A DNA stretch of 64,000 nucleotides from Nannochloropsis oceanica (GCA_004519485.1 CP038108.1:124001-188000), one strand, 5' to 3'. Positions 35,883-47,548 are shown, counted from the first letter of the stretch. Notes: generated by a model not told the origin, from the sequence alone. Translations and numbers: made by a program.

Positions 35883-36672
35883 GAGAAGGCAGAGGAGATG
35901 TAGTAGAAGTAGAAGATCAAAACGTAGTAGTAATAGGATGCAAAAAGGAAGGTAGATGTACTTTTGATTGAGTGGCGTTAATCCAGCTATGCGTCGGGGG
36001 GCAGTGTATGTACATAGAGAGGAGTGTGTTGCTAAAAATGACAAAACAATTTAACCCGATTAAAGTTAGATAACGAGATATTTAAACGAAGAACAAGAAC
36101 AAAATATTATGGTGAAGATGATGATTATGTTATGATAAAAAAATATGAAAGGAGAGGGGACCCCAAAAAAGAAGATGTAGTTGTAGCAGTACGAGTAATA
36201 AAAAGATGGTGTCACCCCAAAAAACTTAAGCCATAGACGCCTGAATATATTTTAAAATGACCGACAGACCGACCGTGGAGTTTCCCTCCCTTGGTTTTAT
36301 GTAGCCGGGTCGCTTTCTTTATCTACCGATGGACTTCTCTTGGCCGTACAATCGGCCTTTGTGTCTAATCGCCGTTTTTGTGTCTGTCCTTTCTGTCTCT
36401 CTCTTTGTCACTCTCTTGGACCCTCTCTCATTCTCTCTCTCTCCCTTTCTCCATGTCCCATCTTAATCTTTCCGTCTCTTTCACACACACACATATACAC
36501 TCCCTCCCTCCCTCTTTTTCTCTTTAATACAGGCGCATGCACATAAACACACTCCTCTCCCTCCCCCTCTCTTTTCTCTTTACTCAGGCGCACGCACATG
36601 AACACACCTTCATATTTTTCCTTCTTTACACCGTCTCATCCACTTTCCCTTCCTCATCTTCCCACTTTCCTC
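35883..36672. other. Convergent intergenic region
   Basis: About 790 bp between converging genes. The first 400 bases are AT-rich with ordinary complexity; 36380-36600 is T/C-rich with CACACA words. No gene is recognised. Confidence 0.5.
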
Positions 36673-38184
36673 CTACTTCCCCTCATTCTCACACTTCCCC
36701 TCACACCTCATCGTCCCTCCCAACTCAAACGCAATCCGTTCCATAATCACCTCCCTCGCCACCTCTTCCCTCCCCCCCCCCTTCATCACTGACGCGATCA
36801 GCCTGGCCTCGCCCTGGAACGACTCCTGGCACAGTTTTTCAAAGCCTTTCCCCGTCGGCCCTGAGAGGCAGGCCGCACTGCCTAACGGAAACGTTAATTC
36901 CAGCACGAGCCGCCGACGTCGAGGGGTCAAAGGAGAGGGAGGGAAAAGCGCACTCGCAACAATCTTGCCAGGGCCACTCCCTCCCTTCTTCTCCTCCTCC
37001 TCCTCCTCCTCCTCCTCCTCCTCCCTTTTCTCAGCCATTGCACCCGGGGCAGCACCACGCATCATCCTCTTCCTCTCCTCCTCCTCCCTCCCTCCCTCTT
37101 CCTCACCCCATCCCTCCAGGACGAACCTCGCCCTCCCTTCACATCCATCCACCTCCTCCGCCACCAGCACCGAGTTCACCGGCTTGAAGTCCCAGGCGAT
37201 GCCCAGCTCCTCGTCCCGAAAATGCGCGAAATGAGTAAATATTCCAGGTGAAACCTGACCGTAGGAAAGGACGAACGCCACCGAGGAAGGGAGGGAGGAA
37301 GAGGAGGCGTGGGAGGAAGGGGCTGCCGTCACGCCCTGCGCCCACAACCACGAGTCTGGGAAACGCTTTCCCCAGTTCTTCTCGAGATGCACAAGCCCGT
37401 GGCGACTCTCCATCACCTTCCCTCCCTCCCTCGCGCCCTCTGCTTGATGCAGCTCCAAGCGGGCGTAGAGGAGACGGGAGGAGAGGGTGTGGATGTACCA
37501 GTGCAACGGAACCTCGTCAATAATGTCCGTCCAGCTGTGAGGACGTGGAGAGCCGTCGTACGCCCAGGGAGAAACCTCGATTTGGGCAAGAAAGCGGGCG
37601 GTGGGCAGGGTGATGTGCAGGAAGAGCAAGGGGCCCTCCTGGACTGCGGTCATGGTGGTGAAGGGGGAGGAAGAGGAGGAGGAGAGGGAGGAGGACGACG
37701 AGGAGGAGGAAAGCATCATATTATTGATTTCTTGCTTGATGGCCTCGGTGTCGGCGGTAAGATTATCGGAGTTGTGATGAGAAGGGGTGCGGGCGCGCCA
37801 GGTGAAATGAGGTTCTGTCCTCCAATCCGGTGACTTGGTAATGTTTCGGCCATAATGCCCTCGGATCTCCACGGACTCCAACGGCGGGTTCCCTTCGTAA
37901 ACAGTGGTCTTGTTCGTCTTGCCGTCCCCGTGGAGGATCGCGACATAGCAGGGGGGTAGGGAGGAAGGGGGGGAGAGGGGCAGCAAGGAGGCACCGAAGA
38001 TAACCCCTAGAGTGTCGGACGTGTCCAAGCTAGTGAGACGGACGTACCATCCCTCCACGTAGGGAGGGGTGGAGGGCCAGGGGTGGGGGTCCCAGGCGGA
38101 AGAGGATGAGGGTGTGGGCAGTAGGGCGAGAAAGGCGAGGAGGAAGAGGAAAGGAAAGAGGATGGGGTGGGATTGCCAGTACAT
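36673..38184 (-). CDS. Tocopherol-cyclase-like (PF14249-type) secretory protein
   Basis: Single exon, 503 aa. It starts with a clear signal peptide (LFPFLFLLAFLALLPTPSSS) but with no Phe-type plastid motif after it. The mature part begins YVEGWYVRLTSLDTSDTLGV, matching the EGWYxR(x)T opening of tocopherol-cyclase-fold proteins, and later has VHLEKNWGKRFPDSWLWAQG, the family's most diagnostic EKNWG-x-FP-x-W-W/L-Q block. The interval contains a Ser-rich insert (encoded by CTC repeats) and a Glu-rich insert before the C-terminus, so only parts align. True tocopherol cyclase (VTE1) closes the chromanol ring in plastids; many members of this family are not cyclases, and the secretory leader argues for another role. 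Function uncertain. Confidence 0.72.
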   Translation of the reverse strand: MYWQSHPILFPFLFLLAFLALLPTPSSSSAWDPHPWPSTPPYVEGWYVRLTSLDTSDTLGVIFGASLLPLSPPSSLPPCYVAILHGDGKTNKTTVYEGNPPLESVEIRGHYGRNITKSPDWRTEPHFTWRARTPSHHNSDNLTADTEAIKQEINNMMLSSSSSSSSLSSSSSSPFTTMTAVQEGPLLFLHITLPTARFLAQIEVSPWAYDGSPRPHSWTDIIDEVPLHWYIHTLSSRLLYARLELHQAEGAREGGKVMESRHGLVHLEKNWGKRFPDSWLWAQGVTAAPSSHASSSSLPSSVAFVLSYGQVSPGIFTHFAHFRDEELGIAWDFKPVNSVLVAEEVDGCEGRARFVLEGWGEEEGGREEEERKRMMRGAAPGAMAEKREEEEEEEEEEEKKGGSGPGKIVASALFPPSPLTPRRRRLVLELTFPLGSAACLSGPTGKGFEKLCQESFQGEARLIASVMKGGGREEVAREVIMERIAFELGGTMRCEGKCENEGK

Positions 38185-38832
38185 GGTAACGCGGGTCTGT
38201 AATTTGATTATTATGGGGGCAGAGGTGGGTAGGAGAGAGCTTTGCTGATGAATGACCGCACGGATGGAGACGGCTGATTTTCCACAGGGTCGGACATGTA
38301 CTTTGTATGCTTAGTGTGTGGTTTCGCGTGGTGCCGACGCCGATGTCCGTTTTGAATGACTTTGCATTTTGTTGCAGGCAGAGCAGAACATGAAAAAGAC
38401 GAGAGAGGGAGCGACCAGCATCGGTTTACGTTCCGAGCGGCCTGCTTCCCTCTCCCACGAGAGGAAATAGTGTGTACAAAAAGAAACCACAAAATGAAAC
38501 AACCCTATCCCCCTATAACAACCAAGTCTGCGTTGGATAATATTCGGGATTCTTTTCCTTCTTTTTGGAAGTGTCTTGCCTTCTCACTCGTCTCCGTACA
38601 ATTTCTAACTATATGCCTCAGTCACGTTATGTCTCACTTTTCTCATTTTCCACCGACATACACCGCACATACAACACTCACGACATATACATATATATAT
38701 GTATGTGAGAGTGTGTGTGGGAGGGTGTGTGCGTAAATAGTGATTTTCATTCGCATGTTCTGTTCAACGTCACAATTCCCCGCACATGGAACACATAAAT
38801 TTACAGCTCTTCTCGTACTCCTTCCCCCTTCA
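38185..38832. other. Intergenic between two minus-strand genes
   Basis: About 650 bp containing the promoter of the tocopherol-cyclase-like gene and the 3' end of the PLA2-like gene. A short ATATAT/GTGTGT microsatellite lies at about 38688-38735. Nothing else recognised. Confidence 0.5.
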
Positions 38833-40755
38833 TCAAGGCTTGCCGTTGCTGCTCGTCGTCGCCGTCACTACCTGTGAGGACGACTTGAGTCCCTTGCTCT
38901 TCCCATTGATCATCCGGGACTCATGGCTGCTGCCCTGCACCATTCCTTCCTCCCCCTTCTTCTCGTCCTCCCCAAACCAGTAGGCTCGCCCTCTTTCCAT
39001 CCCGCCCTGTGCTTGCTGTGTGAAATGTATGTATACATAAGGAGGAAGGAAAACATTAATGTATAAATCAGTACGCATGCATCCACAACTCCACTCAACC
39101 CTTCTCTCGTCCTCGCTCCCTCCCACCCTCTCTCACCAGGTCGAGGATCTCGGCGTCCACCGCCATGTTCCTCCTAAAAACGTCCAAGAGCGAGTCAAAC
39201 TTCCAGCGGGTCACAGGATCCCAGTACTGGGCAGGCAGGCGGCCTGACGGGAGGGAAAGGGGGCGGAAGGGATAGGGGGGGTGAATGGTCCGGGACAACG
39301 CTTCCTTGTTTGTTTACATGTGTTTACCGACATTTACTTATTGATTTATTTATTTAGTTCACGTTTAAGTCAACCATTCAGTACCTTGTTCTCCCTCTTT
39401 CTCGTCTGCTCCCTCCCTCCCTCCCTCCCTCCCTCCCTCTTTCCCTCTCCCCCTCACCCTCCGACACCAGCGTGTCGAAATGCCCCAGCATCTCCTGGTC
39501 TGCCTCGTGGACACACAGGTAGTAGTCGCGGTCGAGGTTGGCGAGATAGGTCTTGCGGAAACCCGACTGGACTGAACGAGTGGCGATGAGGGCCGAGGAG
39601 GGCGCCGTTTTGCCTTGTCTAAGGAAGAGTGAGGGAGGGAGGGAGGGGGGGAGGGAGGGATGGAGGGAGGGAGGGAGGAAAGGGTGAGTCTTGACCACCA
39701 GGTCAAACAAATCAGATCGGCATCCCATTGACCGACAAAGCAAGGCCTCCAGGAGTCCTAGTGTCTATCGTGCTTTCCTTCCATTCAACGCCCTCTCCCA
39801 CCCCCTGCCTCCTTGCCTCCCTCCCTCTTTCTTCATCCCTACCCCTACCAAGCATGTCGTCCCATGCCTCCCTCCCTCCCTCCCTACCTCCCTACCTGGC
39901 GTAGATCGAGTCACACTTGCAGTAAAAATGGTCGTGCAGGCGACACACCTCGTCCGTGTCGTCCAAGGCCGCTAGATTCAGAGGGTGCTGACAGCCCGTG
40001 GACGGCGTAATCTGATGGAAGGAGGGAGAAAAAGAGGAAGGGGGAAGAGGGGGGAGGTTTCAAAAGGATGAGGCTACTAGATTAGGAATGATAAGGCTGT
40101 TAGATTGATCGAGCATTCAATCAATCATTCATTCAATACTAGATTCGGCGGGTGCCGACAGCCCGTGCAGAGGGTTATCTGAACGGAATGTGGAAGATGG
40201 TAGGAAGGATGGAAAAGGCACGACAGCTTCAGCATGGCCTGCATTCTCGTGAGCACGCACCTACACCCCCCAAAAAAGGAAAAAGGGAGAGAGGGAAGAG
40301 GGACAGGTGAGGGACGTACCTCAGGTGTAGGGCCGCAATAATCGCCATAGTGTCTGAAAGATTGAAAATAAGGGCATATGTACATATATACATGTATAAA
40401 TGGAAGGATTAATCGTGCGTGAATGACCCCAAGCCGAGATTCTGTTTACCTCGCCTCTCCTCTCTCCCTTCACCTTCCTCCCTTCCCATCCCTCCACATA
40501 CATTGGGTCGATGACGCGCTGGTATACGAGCTTCACCTCGATAGGAGACGAGGGTATCTCGATATTAGGAAGGGCCGGGATGGGGAGTCCCAGGAATGTG
40601 AACGCACTGGGAAGGTGGTGCCTGCTTGTTCCGCGGGATCGAGGGAGGACACTCGCGGTAGCCGAGATCGCGGTGAGGGACAGGACAAGGGAGAGGAGAT
40701 GGAAGGTAGTGGCAGCACATTGGAGCAGCTGGCGAGGACAAGGAGGTGCCGTCAT
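38833..40755 (-). CDS. Secreted phospholipase-A2-like protein
   Basis: Six exons close in phase: 40502-40755, 40320-40353, 39896-40011, 39458-39618, 39137-39243, 38833-39006; about 281 aa. The N-terminus is a signal peptide (FHLLSLVLSLTAISATASV). Residues about 86-135 carry the secretory PLA2 core pattern: HYGDYCGPTPE (the YGxYCG calcium-loop-like motif) and DEVCRLHDHFYCKC, equivalent to DxCCxxHDxCY with the catalytic His-Asp pair. The calcium loop glycines and the doubled Cys are not fully conserved, so this is a divergent member and activity is not certain. The C-terminal half is charged and unrecognised. The intron before the third exon contains a partial copy of that exon. PLA2 would cleave the sn-2 acyl chain of phospholipids (family knowledge). 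Confidence 0.75.
40139..40182 (-). other. Decayed partial copy of PLA2-like gene exon 3 within intron
   Basis: This segment matches the acceptor and first about 38 bases of the real exon (39896-40011): real ITPSTGCQHPLNL, copy ITLCTGCRHPPNL, both preceded by CAG. Roughly four of five bases agree. It sits upstream of the real exon in the sense direction. Confidence 0.75.
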
Positions 40756-41532
40756 CGTTGGTCCTTGTTGTGCTCGGTATAGTCGTAGGGTGGACGGAAG
40801 ACGGGGGGGCTGCTGCTGCCTGTTAAAACTGGTGACGTGTGCGTTTGATGAGGAGAGAGAGGAACTCGGAGATGGTTCTACTACGCGAGGCAGTGAGGGT
40901 GCCCGAGGCGCTTCACACGCACAAACGGGAGATGCCAAGCATCTTGCAGCTAAAGATGCCTTGGTGTGGACGGAATGGTTGGGTTGGACTGGGGGACGAC
41001 AACCAAATGCACACGGCGAGTGGACGGCACTCTCGATGGGATCGGTGAACGACTTGAATTTCTTATTATTTATTATATTGACCGCTGCTTCGCATGGCGT
41101 CTCGCGTCTGCCATGCCCCGTCGCTTCGTACCCGCCTTAGCATAGACTACAACATCACACAACAGAGCCAATATATTCTTCATGAGAGGATGGCATGGTG
41201 GCTAGTGCTTTTTTGTTCCACCACAGACGCTCCGGCTTGAAAAGAAATACTACCACCGTCATCATTATCATAATCAAGTGCCCACAGCAGCCCGTGCCTT
41301 AAGCCCCTCCCCCACTCAAAATCACACCGCCCACACGCTACCAATCACGCTGACGACAAGACTTTAAGTTTATGCCTCCGTGAATGCCCGTCCAGGTCTT
41401 AACGTTCTGTCTGCCTGTTTGAACAGCATCGCATCTGAGCAGCATGCCGCCTCCCCCCTTCATTCCATCAACTTACATGAACCTCTCACAACACCCAGCC
41501 CCCTCCACAGTGTACCTTCGTGCTTCCACCCA
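40756..41532. other. Divergent intergenic region PLA2-like / SFT2
   Basis: About 780 bp that should contain both promoters. The plus-strand frame upstream of 41533 is open from 41380 but its composition is not obviously coding. No element recognised. Confidence 0.45.
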
Positions 41533-42156
41533 ATGAACCTGGAAGCTGGCCTAAATCCTGGCCGTGGTGCCTCCCACTCTTCCACTTCCTCCGCCCAAGC
41601 CGCCTTCGCCTCCTCGTCTCCTTCCTTCATGGACTCAGCCCGCCGCCTCCTGGGAGTAGAAGCCCGACCCAAGACATGGTGTGAACAAATGGAAGAAGAC
41701 ATGTGCTGGTGGTGTCCTTCCTTGACTTGGCAACATCGCATTTTTGGCTGCCTCTGCTGTTTCGTTCTGGGTCTCATCCTCGAGGTGGGCTCGTTCTTCC
41801 GGTTCACCAAGCTCCTGACGGGCAGTCCCGGGCCTTTCGCCGTCATGTACACCCTAGGAAATCTCATTTCCCTCGCAGGGTCGTGCTTCTTATCTGGGCC
41901 ATTTGCACAGGCGAAAAGCATGTTCCATCCGACTCGGGCCCTGTGTACGGCGGTGTATGTGCTGACGTTGGTGTTGACCCTCGCAGTGGCCTTCTCGGAT
42001 GTACCAGGTCAGGGAGCCTTGTTAGTGATCATGATCATTATCCAGTTTATGTCCTTGTGTTACTATGTTTTATCGTACATCCCATTCGCGAGGCAGATGG
42101 TGTGGCAGACGTGCGGGAGCTGCTTGGGGCTGGGGCATGATGGGTCATTGGGATGA
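41533..42156 (+). CDS. SFT2: SFT2/Got1-family vesicle transport protein
   Basis: Single exon, 207 aa from the Met at 41533 (MNLEAGLNPG); an in-frame Met at 41380 would add 51 residues. The Ser/Ala-rich cytosolic N-terminus is followed by four membrane segments typical of SFT2: FGCLCCFVLGLILEVGSF, FAVMYTLGNLISLAGSCFL, ALCTAVYVLTLVLTLAVAF and LLVIMIIIQFMSLCYYVLSY. The conserved GNLISLAGSCFLSGP and QAKSMFHPTRALCTAVY signatures between segments 2 and 3 are characteristic of the family, and the protein ends with a short FARQMV region. SFT2 proteins act in fusion of endosome-derived and retrograde vesicles with the Golgi. A (GGGA)n run follows the stop codon. Confidence 0.92.
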   Translation: MNLEAGLNPGRGASHSSTSSAQAAFASSSPSFMDSARRLLGVEARPKTWCEQMEEDMCWWCPSLTWQHRIFGCLCCFVLGLILEVGSFFRFTKLLTGSPGPFAVMYTLGNLISLAGSCFLSGPFAQAKSMFHPTRALCTAVYVLTLVLTLAVAFSDVPGQGALLVIMIIIQFMSLCYYVLSYIPFARQMVWQTCGSCLGLGHDGSLG

Positions 42157-42774
42157 GGGAGGAGGGAGGGAGGGAGGGAGGGAAAGTGTACATACGTAGA
42201 TATTCACATTTAATACACAAAGACTCTGAGGAAAGCAAGCGTTAGCATGGATCAAATGAATAGAATGATGGCTTTAAATCAAGTGGAAGAAAACTGAAAG
42301 ACTGCAATAAGGGCAAACAAAGAGTCACGGAATCAAGCAACAAGGAGGGAGGGGGGGATGGGGGATGGGGGTACGTGTCTTTCCCTTTCTTCTAAACATG
42401 TAACGCACAGTTCATTCATGATTTGCCTTCACATAAAAGGGATGTGACCCAGTCTGAATGTATGTTCGCATTCCCCCCCCCCCCCCCCCCTCGAAGACAT
42501 ACCACATAATTGTGGCATAATGAACGGGATGGAGAGGCAGAGGAAACGATGGAGCCATGATCCTGTACCTCTCCACGCGGGTCGCAATCGTGTGTTGGTG
42601 TTCGTCCTGCTGTTATTCTCTTCGTTCTTGATCTTTTTCTTGGTGGTATTTTTGTCAATAATAAGCTATTCTTTCATTCCATCGTCCACCCTAAAATCAC
42701 AAATACAAATCTACAACTACAATCTTCCCCTCCCCTCCTCCTCCCCTCCCTCCCTCCCACGTCCCGTTCCCCCG
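42157..42774. other. Convergent intergenic region with poly-C tract
   Basis: About 620 bp between converging genes. It includes an 18-C homopolymer at 42473-42490 and AT-richer unique sequence. No gene is supported. Confidence 0.5.
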
Positions 42775-45037
42775 TCACTGCGGCAATGCCACCCCTCCAA
42801 ATTCATCCAGCATGTCTTGTCCACCCCCTTCCCCCAACAGGGCCGTCACATTCAAGGGTATATCGTCCGTGTAATAAAACTCATCCAATTTCTCGATGTT
42901 CCCCTTGGCGTCCACGACACCCGTGCTCACCACGGTGGGTCGGGTTTTGTCGCGGCTTTCGCCCTTGCGGCTTGTGCTGCTCTTGCTGCTGCTGCTCTTT
43001 CGGCTGCTGCTGCTGCTCTTGCGGCTTGTGCTGCTGCTGCTCGTGGTCGTGCGGCTGCTGCGGTCAGATTTCCTGCTGCCACCGTCTCTCTCTGCAGCTC
43101 TCTGTTGAGGAGAGGACGAGGGGGAGGAGGAGGAGGAGGAGGAGGAGGAGGAGGAGGAGGAGGAGGAGGAGGAGGAGGGCGAGGAGGAGAGGGGGGAGAC
43201 CTTCATCAGATCATTCTTGAGGTGGGTTTGCATGTCCCCAGCCGACCGTCTGCCGTCCTCTTCCTCATCGTCCTCCTCGCTCTTCTCTTCCTCCTCCTCG
43301 TGAAGGCCCCCCTCCTCCCCCCTCTTCACACCCGCCCCCTCAAGCCCTCTCCAGTCCCAAACATCATCGTCGTCATCATTCTCATCCTCATCCTCATCCT
43401 CCCACTCTCCCTCCACCTCCTCCACGCTTTCCCACCCTTCCTCCTCCTCCTCCCTCTCTTTCTTCCCATATACCTCCTCGTAGTAGGAAGGCTCCCCATT
43501 GGCCATGCGTCGGGCGTCGTCCTCTCGCGCGGTATCCACTTCCTGGTAGAGTTTTCCTACGTATGGAAGGAAAGAGGGAGACAGAGGGAGGGGAATAATG
43601 AGTGTACATATATATATAGATATGAGGGAGGAGAAGGGTAAGTGAAGACTCTCTTTTCGTTTCAATATTTTCCTCCCCCTGTCCTCCCTCACTCTCTCCG
43701 TCCCTCGGCCCCTCCGTCTTACCTGAAAAGAAATCATTTTCCTCCATGTACAGCCAGTGGAGGACGTCGTCCCTCCATGCCTCCCTTACCTCCTCCTCCC
43801 CCCCCTCCTCTGCCATCCAATCTAGATCCCTCCTCTTCTTCTTGTCCTTCTCCTTCTTCTTCTTATTCCCTTCCCCACCCTTTATCCGTTGCTGCTGCGA
43901 TAGAGAAGAGGAGGAAGGAGGAGGAGGAGGAGGATGGTCTTGAGAAAACTCGGCCCATCCACTCAGAAGATCGAGGCACGTCTCCGCATCCTTCATTGAC
44001 GGGTAAAAGGCGCAGAGGTCGGCAAAATCATCCTGCATGTCCAACTGCGCATTGCTGTAGGTATGAACCGCACTGTCGTAATCCTCTTCTCCTCCTACCT
44101 CCCAGTCATTTCTGGCTTGGTGGTGTTGCCATCGGGAAGGGCCGGAGGAGCGCGAGGAGGAGGAGGAGCGATGAATGTCCAAACGGGTGAAGGCGGCTTC
44201 GAGGAGGACGGGGGCGGCGCGCCCGAAGCAGGTGATGGTGGTGGGGCTGGAGGCGGAAGAGAAGGAAGAGGAGGAGGAGGAGGAGGAGGAGGAGGAGGGA
44301 GTACAGGTGTATAGGCTGGGGTCGAGGAGGAAGGGGAAACGCTCAGTGGCCGTGCGAGGGAAGGGTTGGGAGGCAGAGAAGGAAGGGAAGGAAGAGAAGG
44401 AGGAGGAAGCGGGGGCAGGGAGCTCAGGGATAGCATGAAGAAGGCAGTCCACATCGAGTGTAACACGGCCAGTGGGGGCGTCGTCCACCACAAGGTAGAC
44501 AGGCTCACCTCCTCCTCCTCCTTCTCCTCCTCCTCCTCCTTCTCCTCCTCCTCCTCCTCCTCCTACTTCTTTTTCTTCTTCTCTTTCCAAATAGTCAGCG
44601 GTGGAAGGTGGTGGCAAGCCAAACGGAGAAAGGGTCAAGCAGTCCATGTACTCTCGCAACGGCTTGGGGGGCTCCATCCGCATCAGCTCCTCCCAGTCCT
44701 CCATCATCTTCCCACTCTCCATCATCACGAACGTCCCTTCCGCGGTCCCCGGACCATACTGACCACTGCCCTCCCTTCCTTTCTCGTCTTCTCCCCATTC
44801 CCCGTATGGATCAAGAAAGTCTGCGAGCTTGAATTTGATTTTTTCCGCTGATGGTGGTGGTGCCTGCTCCTTCTGTTGGGGGGTGGGCGCGGCTCGTGCT
44901 TTTTTTCTGTCCTCTTTACTGCCGCTGCTGGGCTTGCGGGAGGCCTTCACTCTTATGGGGCCGGAGGAGAGGGCCAGGAACATGACTGAGAGTGAGACCA
45001 GAGCCGGTGGTCTTGGTCGTGACACGCTGGGAGCCAT
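42775..45037 (-). CDS. Unrecognised acidic, Ser-rich secretory protein
   Basis: Two exons in phase (43723-45037 and 42775-43556), about 698 aa. The N-terminus after MAPSVSRPRP is a signal peptide-like segment (ALVSLSVMFLALSSGPIRV). Ordinary-complexity islands include KIKFKLADFLDPYGEW, LREYMDCLTLSPFG, EPVYLVVDDAPTGRVTLDVD, HTYSNAQLDMQDDFADLCAF, EAWRDDVLHWLYMEEND, and the C-terminal NIEKLDEFYYTDDIPLNVTA. Between them are long Ser, Gly, Glu and Asp runs from trinucleotide repeats, including a poly-Ser block at 43117-43180. No domain is recognised. The Asp/Glu/Ser-rich composition could suit a calcium-binding or wall-associated secreted protein, but this is a guess. Confidence 0.7.
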
Positions 45038-45343
45038 GCCTGTCAATATTTGTGGAGGGTGGGGGTATTGAAGTCCTTTTGGGAGGGTGATTGGATCGAT
45101 CTGTTACGGTCGCCGTGAGCGATTGAGAAAGAGAGGTGCCTTGACGCAGGCAGGATGACGATGCTTGACTATATCGTATACGTAGGATAGGTGTGCTGTG
45201 AGCTGTGCGAGCTTGCCTGTGGCTTTCAGGCGCATTTGCGATTCCTCGTTCAACCTCCCGGCGCCGCTCGCACCCACCCCTTCCCGCTCCCCCTCACGCG
45301 CTCCCATGCACATCACACCACAGGCTTGCCACCGGTGCTGGCA
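45038..45343. other. Short divergent promoter region
   Basis: About 300 bp between two divergent genes for secretory or plastid proteins. No specific motif recognised. Confidence 0.5.
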
Positions 45344-46802
45344 ATGGCGGCAACTATAAGATACGTCCGTCATCCCTGCCTCGTTCCCCTGCTTGTCCTC
45401 CTCAACCTTCTCTTGGCCAGCACACCCTGTGCCTTTTCCTTCATCCCCTCCCTTTCCCACCTAAAGCCGCTTCGTTCTTCGCCGCTTTCATCCTCTCCTC
45501 CCCGCGACCGCCGCCAGCACGGCGTCCTCCAAATGCGCACCAAGCCGTCTGGGGAGGAACGCGAGCGTGGCGTTGCCGAAAAAGAGCTCCGGGAAAAGCA
45601 AAGCCAAGTGTTGTTATCGCAACGCATTCAGCACATTCGTCGCTTGCGGGCCTCGAGACGCGAGGACATAATGGAAACTGAATGGTATAATCCCCAAAAA
45701 CCCAACCCGGATTGGCGGAACGCCGCGGAAGGAAGCAAGGGTAGAGAAGGAGGGGAGGCAGCTGCGATGGAGGAATTGAGTGCCATGTTGGAATTCAAGG
45801 TGGAGCGTGGCTCGGGGGGGAGTGTGGTGAATGTCTACGCCAAGGAGGAGGAAGCTGCGAAAGCTCAAGCGCAAAGGATGGGAGGAGGCAATTTCCCAGC
45901 AGCGGTAGCGGCAGCGGCGGCAGCGGGTGTGGTTGTGCCGTTGTCCTCTCCACTTCCTTATTCTTTTTCTTCGCCTTCGTCATCAGTGCCAGGAGGGGAG
46001 CAGCAGCATCAACAACAGCAGCAGCAAGAGCATCAGCAGCCGGAGGTGTTGATAGGCAAGGCTTTGAAGCGGCACGATTACGCGCCTCTTTCGGCTTGGC
46101 GATGCCTCCAGCGGTCTGAAAATGCTGGAGAAGGACAAGTGCAAGTCACGTACAACAGTGTGCGGGTGAGATATATGGAGTGGCAAGGGAGGGATGCAGG
46201 GAGGGAGGGGGGGAGAGTGTCGAGAAGGAGGTCATGAGATGCTAGCGCGCTTTGAATGGTGATGGTATATTGTAGCACACGAATGTAGATCATACATATA
46301 TCTTTGAATAGATACTCTTCATGTCTCCTCCGCCCGCATCTTACCCTTCCTCAATTAGTCTTTCCCTGCATCCCTCCTTCTTTACACCGCCGCACAGGGC
46401 ACCAGCAAGTACGTCATCGTCCTGGTCGACCCCAGCCAATCCGCACTCACGCTCACAGAAGGACTCAAACGCATGCGGATCATCCCTCCCTCTCTCGCCG
46501 CCGTCGTGGGTGTGACAATTCTACCTCCTCAGGACGCGCAGCGCCTGGCCAAAAAAAGCGGGTTGCCACCCTTCTCCTCCCCCTCCTCCTCCTCCTCTCC
46601 CTCCTCCTCTCCCTCCCTCCTCAGCGACCCTTCTCATCAATGGATGGATGCCCATGGCATTCCTCGCTTGTCGATGCGTCCGCTTTTCTTGGTGTTGGAT
46701 GGCGCGAAAGGCACCGTGCTGCTGGTGGTCCGTGACCCTGTTGCGGGGGCGTTGAACGACTTGGTAATGGAGGTAATAGGGGACTGGCGAGGTAGGGGAT
46801 GA
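45344..46802 (+). CDS. Unrecognised putative plastid protein
   Basis: Two exons in phase (45344-46165 and 46398-46802), 408 aa. The start gives a signal peptide (CLVPLLVLLNLLLASTPCA) followed by FSFIPSL, an ASAFAP-type plastid signal, with a Ser/Pro-rich transit-like stretch after it. Residues 65-110 are a charged helix (EKELREKQSQVLLSQRIQHI). The middle contains Ala and Gln runs. The C-terminal exon is well-formed alpha/beta sequence: GTSKYVIVLVDPSQSALTLT, GLKRMRIIPPSLAAVVGVTI, PLFLVLDGAKGTVLLVVRDP. That region could be a thioredoxin- or flavodoxin-like fold, but no motif (such as CxxC) supports a definite family. Function unknown. Confidence 0.75.
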
Positions 46803-47548
46803 GGAGTAAGGTAGAGCCCACACGACGGCGATGCCTCGAGCTCGTTCAGTCGCTGCCGACACTATTGTACACGTCTTCGATCCCTTAACCCTGGATGGGC
46901 CCTAAATTGTAATCAACTAAAGCAAAGAACAAAATGAAAGAAATAATACTTGGGAAAAGAAGAAAAAGGGAAGTGCGTGATGGAAAAAAGAATTGTGTCG
47001 AGTACCTTGGGCACACAGAGGAGGATAAGTTAAAAGTCCCCTGGTTATTTTTCTGACTCCTCTGATTTGTTAAGGACACCAAAAGTTGAGGCGCTGGAGG
47101 GGGAGGGAAGGGTAGTTAAACGTCAGCCTTTTTTATGGGGGTTCTCTTCCAAAATAAGACCCAGATGAACCATCAGTGCACAGCTAAGCACGTGTAGGCG
47201 GGTTTCTTTTGTTTAACCAATGGACGTATCACATTACTCTCGTTTTGGCCCTGATATCTCCAGTTTCTCGAAATTTTCATCAATAATAACGGGAAAATAT
47301 CATGTCGGCCATATTGAGCGACTGCTGAATGCAAATTCCTAGCGCGTTTATCTTGTGCACCTGCCACGCACGTAACACTGAAGTGGCTTTATTGAAATCA
47401 CGTCAGAATTGCTACCTTTCTCGTCACATTTCTTTCAATCAATGTCCTCAACGCACAGGCAAAGACCATCATAAAGCATTTCGACAGATCTTGATCCTTC
47501 GACTGCGTCGCCATACCTCTTCCACACTCCGATCCCCTCCTAGCCATC
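46803..47548. other. Intergenic upstream of metacaspase gene
   Basis: About 750 bp between two plus-strand genes. It is AT-richer, without long simple repeats, and presumably contains the metacaspase promoter. No element recognised. Confidence 0.5.
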
